Assembly: GCA_035699465.1 (NCBI GenBank)
Contig: DASSPT010000132.1
Span: 1-26,647 of the forward strand
DNA from: JAICNR01 sp035699465
Lineage (GTDB): Bacteria; Gemmatimonadota; Gemmatimonadetes; JACCXV01; JAHWKZ01
Length of the DNA: 26,647 nt
Direction of reading: 5' to 3'
Below are positions 23,069-26,647 of this stretch, in pieces. A model generated the notes under the pieces. It made no database searches. It was not told the origin of the DNA and was given only the letters and a program-made list of their open reading frames with translations. Positions within the stretch are counted from its first letter, which is position 1. Each line of letters opens with the position of its first letter. Position numbers and translations under genes: made by a program.

Positions 23069-24328
23069 TCAGCGGCCGTCCCAGCGGCGGACGACCAGCG
23101 CGGAGTTCTTCGAGCCGAACGCGATGCAGTTGACGACCGCGTGCTGGATGTCGGCCTCGCGGCCCTCGTTCGCCACGTAGTCGAGGTCGCAGGCGGGATC
23201 GGGCTTGTCGTAGTTGATCGTGGGGGGGAGCCACCCTTCCCGCATCGCCTCGACGGTTTCGGCCAGACCCGCGGCGCCGCACGCGCCCTGCGGGTGTCCG
23301 GTCATCGACTTCAGGGCCGACGTCGCCAGCCGCTCGCTATGGCCGTCGAACGCCAGCCGGACAGCGCGGGTCTCGATGCGGTCGTTGAGCTCGGTGGCGG
23401 TGCCGTGGAGATTCACGTACGCGACACGTTCGCGAGGAAGGCCGGCTTCCTCGAGGGCCAGCTCGATCGCGCGCGCGGCTTCCTCTCCCGTTGGCTCGGG
23501 CCGCACGCGGTGATACGCGTCGCACGTCGTGCCGTAGCCCAGGATCTCCGCCTGTGGCTCGGCGCCTCGCCGGCGCGCGCTGGCCAGGGACTCGAACACC
23601 AGGATCCACGCGCCCTCGGCCATCACGAACCCGTCGCGGTCGGCATTGAAGGGCCGCGACGCGCGCGCGGGGTCGCCGTTGCGCTTCGTCATCGTTCCCA
23701 TGCGCGAGAAGCCGGCCATGATACCCGGAACGATGCACGCCTCGGCGCCTCCGGTGATCACGCGATCGACGCGTCCGTGCCGGATCGACTGGAACGCGTA
23801 TCCCATCGCGTCCGAGGCCGACGTGCAGCCGGTGGATACCACGTGGCTCATGGCACGCAGCTCGTGCTCCATCGACACCTCGCTGGAGAGCATCCCCACG
23901 AACGTGGCCACGATGCTGTAGGGGCTCACCCGGCGGGCGCCCTCCCGGTAGTAGACCTCGTACTGCTCCTCGCCGAACGCGATTCCCGCGGCGCCGGTGC
24001 CCAGGATGACGCCCGTCCGGCGCCGGTCGTCCTCGGTCAGCCGCGGGGTTTCGATCCCGGCGTCGGCCAGCGCCTCGGCCGTGGCGGCGAGCGTCATGGC
24101 GACCACCCGCATCCCATAGCGGCGCGTCTTCGCCGGCAGGTGCGCTTCGACGTCGAAGCCCCGGACCTCGCCCGCCACGCGACACTCGTGGTCGGTCGGG
24201 TCGAACAACGTGATCGGACCGGTCCCGCTCCGCCCGCGGGCGCAGGCGCGCCAGAACTCCCGGCGCCCGACGCCGTTGGGACTCACGACTCCGATTCCGG
24301 TGACCACCACTCGCTGCGCGTCGTTCAT
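23069..24328 (-). CDS. Beta-ketoacyl-ACP synthase (FabF/KS-alpha-like)
   Basis: A 419-residue thiolase-fold condensing enzyme. VVVTGIGVVSPNGVG opens the protein. The active-site triad is complete: Cys168 (VSTGCTSASDAMGYA), His308 (NLHGTATELND) and His345 (SMTGHPQGACG), with Lys340. The C-terminal gate loop, normally GFGGTN in FabF, reads AFGSKN here. Several segments (SASDAMGYAFQSIRHGRVD, ASRPFNADRDGFVMAEGAW, PTINYDKPDPACDLDYV) also resemble KS-alpha subunits of type II polyketide synthases. No acyl carrier protein, chain-length factor or other fatty-acid gene lies next to it. The frame remains open upstream to 24463, but that part runs through the palindromic element. ATG at 24328 precedes the family N-terminus and has TATATT seven bases upstream. 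It may be a second FabF used in a specialised pathway. Confidence 0.9.
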   Translation of the reverse strand: MNDAQRVVVTGIGVVSPNGVGRREFWRACARGRSGTGPITLFDPTDHECRVAGEVRGFDVEAHLPAKTRRYGMRVVAMTLAATAEALADAGIETPRLTEDDRRRTGVILGTGAAGIAFGEEQYEVYYREGARRVSPYSIVATFVGMLSSEVSMEHELRAMSHVVSTGCTSASDAMGYAFQSIRHGRVDRVITGGAEACIVPGIMAGFSRMGTMTKRNGDPARASRPFNADRDGFVMAEGAWILVFESLASARRRGAEPQAEILGYGTTCDAYHRVRPEPTGEEAARAIELALEEAGLPRERVAYVNLHGTATELNDRIETRAVRLAFDGHSERLATSALKSMTGHPQGACGAAGLAETVEAMREGWLPPTINYDKPDPACDLDYVANEGREADIQHAVVNCIAFGSKNSALVVRRWDGR

Positions 24329-24335
24329 GGCGGCG

Positions 24336-24341
24336 AATATA
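24336..24341 (-). promoter_or_regulatory. Putative -10 box of the ketosynthase gene
   Basis: On the minus strand TATATT (24341-24336) ends seven bases before the ATG at 24328, with no Shine-Dalgarno between. The matching -35 position (about 24359-24364) coincides with the edge of the palindromic element at 24360, so the element may supply or have disturbed the -35 region. Confidence 0.42.
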
Positions 24342-24359
24342 CGCGGCCCTCTAGATTCG

Positions 24360-24524
24360 CTAGTGTGGCGTCGCAGAAGTCTCATGTGCACCGAGATCGT
24401 CGATGCGCCCCAGTGGCAAGGCGCGACGAGGAGGAATAGCATCGCTATTGCGACGAGTCGCAACGCAGCCAGTGGGGATGCAGCGATGATAGAATGCCAT
24501 AAGACTTCTGCGACGCCACACTAG
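24360..24524. repeat. 165-bp symmetric palindromic (MITE-like) element
   Basis: The element is exactly symmetric in length: a 23-bp perfect terminal inverted repeat (24360-24382 against 24502-24524), two 58-bp inner arms that are imperfect complements, and a 3-base centre ATC at 24441-24443. The central hairpin is AATAGC/GCTATT. Both ends carry CTAG, which is itself palindromic and could be a duplicated target; inside it the termini read TGTGGCGTCGCAGAAGTCT. There is no transposase gene inside. It occupies nearly the whole divergent gap between the ketosynthase and the ThiF-like gene, ending one base before the GTG of the latter. Its GCAAGGCGCG-CGAGGAG and GCGACGA..CGCAACGC core is shared with the tandem array at 22767. 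Confidence 0.88.
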
Positions 24525-24525
24525 G

Positions 24526-25545
24526 GTGAGCGCCGATCGATACGCGCGACAGCGGATCCTTCCGGAGGTCGGCGAGTCCGGCCAGCGACGGCTCGCCGGC
24601 TCCCACGCCGTGATCGTCGGGTGCGGTGCGCTGGGCTCGGTGCAGGCCCAGCTCCTGGCGCGGGCCGGCGTGGGGCTGACCGTCGTCGACCGCGATTTCG
24701 TCGAGCGCGCCAACCTCCAGCGCCAGATCCTGTTCACCGACGCCGACGCGGACGGAGCCACCCCGAAGGCGGTGGCCGCCGAGCGCGCCCTGTCGGCGAT
24801 CAACCCGGAGATCGTCGTCCGGGGCGTGGTGGACGATCTGCGCGCCGGCACGGCCGAGGACCTCCTGTCCGGCGCCGACGTGGTTTGCGACGGAACCGAC
24901 AACTTCGAGACCCGCTACCTGATCAACGACTGGACCGTGCGGAACGGGATCCCGTGGGTGTACGGCGGCGTGATCGGGACCGGCGGGCTCGTCATGCCGA
25001 TCGTCCCCGGCGAGACCGCCTGCCTGTCGTGCGTGTTCGAGACCGCTCCCGAGGCGGGCAGCCTGCCGACCTGCGAGACGGCGGGCGTGCTCGGGGCCGC
25101 CGTGGCCGTCGTTGCGGGAGTGCAGACGACGGAGATCGTGAAGCTCCTGGTGGGCGCGCGGGATCGGCTACTGACCGGGCTCCTGCGGTACGACGGGTGG
25201 GAGGGCTCGTTCACGACGGTCCGGACGGGCGGCCCCCGTCCCGAGTGCCCGACCTGCGGCGAGCGGGATTTCGCGTGGCTCGAAGGCCGGCGGGGCTCGC
25301 GCGCGGCCCGCCTGTGCGGCCGCAACGCGATCCAGATCCTCCCGCGCCGGGAATCGGCGCCGTCGCTGCCCGCGGTCGCCGCGCGAATAGGCGGCGAATG
25401 GGAGGTGGTTCTCGGAGAGCGCATGCTCCGCGCACGAAGGAACGGCGTGACGGTGAACCTGTTCCACGACGGCCGCGCGATCGTGGACGGGACCACCGAC
25501 GAGGCCGAGGCGCGTTCCATCCTGGCCCGCGTGATCGGGACCTGA
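24526..25545 (+). CDS. ThiF/MoeB/HesA-family E1-like adenylyltransferase
   Basis: A 339-residue E1-like enzyme. Such proteins adenylylate the C-terminal glycine of a ubiquitin-like sulfur carrier (ThiS, MoaD or similar). Seen here: DRYARQRILPEVGESGQRRL at the N-terminus, the nucleotide loop GCGALG at 32-37, DRDFVERANLQRQ with the catalytic Arg finger, DGTDNFETRYLIND, a Zn site from Cys166, Cys169, Cys241 and Cys244 (CLSC and CPTC), and the crossover-type Cys183 (LPTCETAGVLG). Residues about 262-339 form an extra C-terminal domain starting LCGRNAIQ and ending with DGRAIVDGTTDEAEARSIL, instead of the rhodanese found in some MoeB proteins. The GTG start has no ribosome site; a palindromic element abuts it. 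No carrier with a Gly-Gly terminus is encoded nearby, so ThiF and MoeB roles cannot be separated. Confidence 0.9.
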   Translation: MSADRYARQRILPEVGESGQRRLAGSHAVIVGCGALGSVQAQLLARAGVGLTVVDRDFVERANLQRQILFTDADADGATPKAVAAERALSAINPEIVVRGVVDDLRAGTAEDLLSGADVVCDGTDNFETRYLINDWTVRNGIPWVYGGVIGTGGLVMPIVPGETACLSCVFETAPEAGSLPTCETAGVLGAAVAVVAGVQTTEIVKLLVGARDRLLTGLLRYDGWEGSFTTVRTGGPRPECPTCGERDFAWLEGRRGSRAARLCGRNAIQILPRRESAPSLPAVAARIGGEWEVVLGERMLRARRNGVTVNLFHDGRAIVDGTTDEAEARSILARVIGT

Positions 25546-25586
25546 GAGGCCGTAACCCCATGTCGGACACAGCATTCCCCTGCGCC

Positions 25587-25614
25587 TAGACACGCGCGGG
25601 CAGGGTGGTATAAT
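25587..25614 (+). promoter_or_regulatory. Strong promoter of the LysW-like gene
   Basis: TAGACA (25587-25592; five of six), a 16-bp spacer and a perfect TATAAT (25609-25614) preceded by TG one base away, making an extended -10. Transcription should begin near 25621, leaving a leader of about 27 bases with a strong ribosome site. It is the best promoter match in the window. Confidence 0.78.
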
Positions 25615-25647
25615 ACGGACCTTCCAAACCGGCAGAGGAGGTGTCTT

Positions 25648-25827
25648 TTGGCATATTGCCCCGAGTGCGACGCCGAGATCGAAGGGGAGCCGTACGAATT
25701 CGAAGAGGGCGAGGTGATCGAGTGCCCCGAGTGCGGCTCCGAGCTCGAGGTCACGAGCACGTCGCCGCTCGAGTTCGAAGTCGTGGAAAGCGACTGGGAA
25801 GCGGATGACGAGGAGGAGTGGGACTGA
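25648..25827 (+). CDS. lysW: LysW-like amino-group carrier / zinc-ribbon protein
   Basis: A 59-residue acidic protein starting at TTG with GAGGAGGTG upstream. The N-terminal MAYCPECDAEIEGEPYEFEE, EGEVIECPECGSELEV gives a four-cysteine zinc site (Cys4, 7, 26, 29), and the C-terminal half is strongly acidic. This is the LysW pattern; LysW carries alpha-aminoadipate or glutamate on its C-terminal Glu during lysine or arginine synthesis. Thermus LysW ends in EDWGE (from memory), whereas this one ends DEEEWD: the tryptophan is kept but the terminal Gly-Glu is missing and the last residue is Asp. No LysX, LysZ or other Lys gene is adjacent. Either it is a carrier with a changed attachment residue, or a related zinc-ribbon protein with another job. 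Confidence 0.78.
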   Translation: MAYCPECDAEIEGEPYEFEEGEVIECPECGSELEVTSTSPLEFEVVESDWEADDEEEWD

Positions 25828-25842
25828 GCCGATAGACGTAGC

Positions 25843-25868
25843 CCGCGCCCGGACCTGACGGGGCGCGG
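25843..25868 (+). terminator. Possible hairpin terminator after the LysW-like gene
   Basis: CCGCGCCC (25843-25850) pairs perfectly with 25861-25868 around a ten-base loop, 15 bp after the stop. No T-run follows, so it is either a factor-independent terminator of poor quality or only an mRNA 3'-end hairpin. Confidence 0.35.
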
Positions 25869-25886
25869 TACGCGGCCGGGCCCTGC

Positions 25887-26647
25887 ATGCCTACCTCCGA
25901 CGCACCTTCCGCCGCCTTCTTCGTACTCCTAGCGGCGGTCGCCCTCTTCGTTTACCTGCTCTATCGAAATCTCCGCGCCGGCCGGCGGCGCGCGACCGAC
26001 CTCGAGCTCCTGCTCGAGGCCGACCCGAACATGATCTGCGTAGTGCGGCAGGACTCGGTGACGTTCGCGAACCGTGCGCTCCGCGAGCGCTGCGGCCGCT
26101 CCCTGGCGCAGTTCGAGAAGCTCGCGCGGGTCCGCAATGGCGACGCCGCGTCGAGCTTCCAGATCGAGCTCCGCGACGACCGCGGCCACACCGTGCCCGT
26201 CATTCTCCACGCCCACCCGATCCAGTGGCGCGGCGCGCCGGCGTGGCGCTACGAGCTCGTCGACATATCGGAACGCCGCGAGAGCGAGCGGGAGGTCCGC
26301 GAGATGATGGTGGAGCTCCGGCGGATGACCGCGGAGCTCGAGAACGCCAATCGTCTGCAGACGGAGTTCCTCTCCAACACGAGCCATGAGCTCAAGACCC
26401 CGCTCACGTCGATCATCGCGAACGCGGAGATTCTCGAATACGAGATGTGCGGGCCGGTCAATGCCGAGCAGCGCAGGATCCTGACCAACATCTCACGCAA
26501 CAGCCAGCACCTGCTGAAGATGATCACCAGCCTGCTCGCCTACGCGAGTCATCGCGAGGGGGACGACGTGCTCCGCCTGCAGGAGGTGGCGGTCGGGATG
26601 CTCCTGGAGACGGTCGTCGAGACGATCAAGCCGCTGCTGGAGGAGGG
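25887..26647 (+). CDS. PAS-domain sensor histidine kinase (3' end outside window)
   Basis: The gene runs off the right edge; 253 residues are visible. Residues 10-28 (AAFFVLLAAVALFVYLLYR) are a single membrane anchor with almost no periplasmic part. A PAS-like domain follows from about 42 to 130 (LLLEADPNMICVVRQDSVTF, then WRYELVDISERRESE, the usual PAC end). A coiled-coil linker (EMMVELRRMTAELENANRLQ) leads to the HisKA domain with the H-box FLSNTSHELKTPLTSIIANA, whose phosphorylated residue is His167. The ATPase domain lies beyond the window. The ATG at 25887 has no clear ribosome site. It probably senses an internal cue, since little of it is outside the membrane. A response regulator is not visible. 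Confidence 0.9.
   Translation, partial: MPTSDAPSAAFFVLLAAVALFVYLLYRNLRAGRRRATDLELLLEADPNMICVVRQDSVTFANRALRERCGRSLAQFEKLARVRNGDAASSFQIELRDDRGHTVPVILHAHPIQWRGAPAWRYELVDISERRESEREVREMMVELRRMTAELENANRLQTEFLSNTSHELKTPLTSIIANAEILEYEMCGPVNAEQRRILTNISRNSQHLLKMITSLLAYASHREGDDVLRLQEVAVGMLLETVVETIKPLLEE

Noticed and set aside
22755..23282. Minus-strand open frame with a repeated peptide (VEMQG-RGAFPRRGVSHVAGK) across the repeat array
   Set aside because: The peptide repeat is a by-product of the 123-124 bp DNA repeat and continues antisense-out-of-frame into the ketosynthase gene. There is no start signal of its own.
24526..25827. E1-like enzyme plus LysW-like protein as a ubiquitin-like conjugation pair
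   Set aside because: The small protein lacks a C-terminal Gly-Gly and the two genes have separate promoters. Adjacency alone does not support it.

Overview
The window is GC-rich, densely coded bacterial DNA with about 28 protein genes, short intergenic gaps and no RNA gene that I can see. An LpxL-type acyltransferase, a periplasmic N-acetylmuramoyl-L-alanine amidase and an MltD-type lipoprotein imply a Gram-negative envelope. A GWxTD-domain protein, small proteins of the type I remember as DUF6982, a bacterial deoxyhypusine-synthase-like protein and a LysW-like carrier together resemble Gemmatimonadota or a neighbouring phylum. That placement is an inference from gene content; no phylogeny was run.

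Layout. 1-139 is the CorA C-terminus. 167-1203 holds two tandem paralogous small genes (minus). 1287-4350 holds a Na+/solute symporter and a convergent, exported amidohydrolase whose 3' ends overlap by 65 bp. 4438-9739 is a tightly packed plus-strand run: exported amidase, ankyrin protein, exported DUF1028 protein, glycyl-tRNA synthetase, pterin carbinolamine dehydratase. 9776-12191 (minus) holds a GWxTD protein followed by an MscS channel. 12297-17675 (plus) holds MltD, MoeA, NrnA, a DHS-like enzyme and a stand-alone HIRAN protein, closed by a bidirectional terminator shared with Hsp20 (17814-18284, minus). 18501-19016 (minus) is an unknown protein. 19140-20788 holds an SDR reductase and an LpxL-like acyltransferase. 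20796-22764 holds a class IV aminotransferase and an M50 protease arranged head to head. 22765-23048 is a tandem array of palindromic repeats. 23069-24328 (minus) is a FabF-like ketosynthase. 24360-24524 is a 165-bp symmetric palindromic element. 24526-26647 holds an E1/ThiF-like enzyme, a LysW-like protein and a truncated PAS histidine kinase.

Most genes are housekeeping or envelope functions. Adjacent genes often overlap by 1-4 bp (ATGA, GTGA, TGATG), so translational coupling is likely. Several unit-leading genes have no Shine-Dalgarno but carry a TANNNT hexamer 5-10 nt before the start codon, which suggests leaderless transcripts. Genes inside operons have clear purine-rich ribosome sites.

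The most unusual structures are: the two palindromic repeat types that share a core sequence; the 10-bp spacer between the aminotransferase and the M50 protease, whose palindrome appears to serve as ribosome site on both strands, with a CTG start on one; the overlapping DHS-like/HIRAN gene pair; and a LysW-like protein with an altered C-terminus, no Lys pathway genes beside it and a strong promoter of its own. I saw no CRISPR array, phage, toxin-antitoxin or recognisable defence system.
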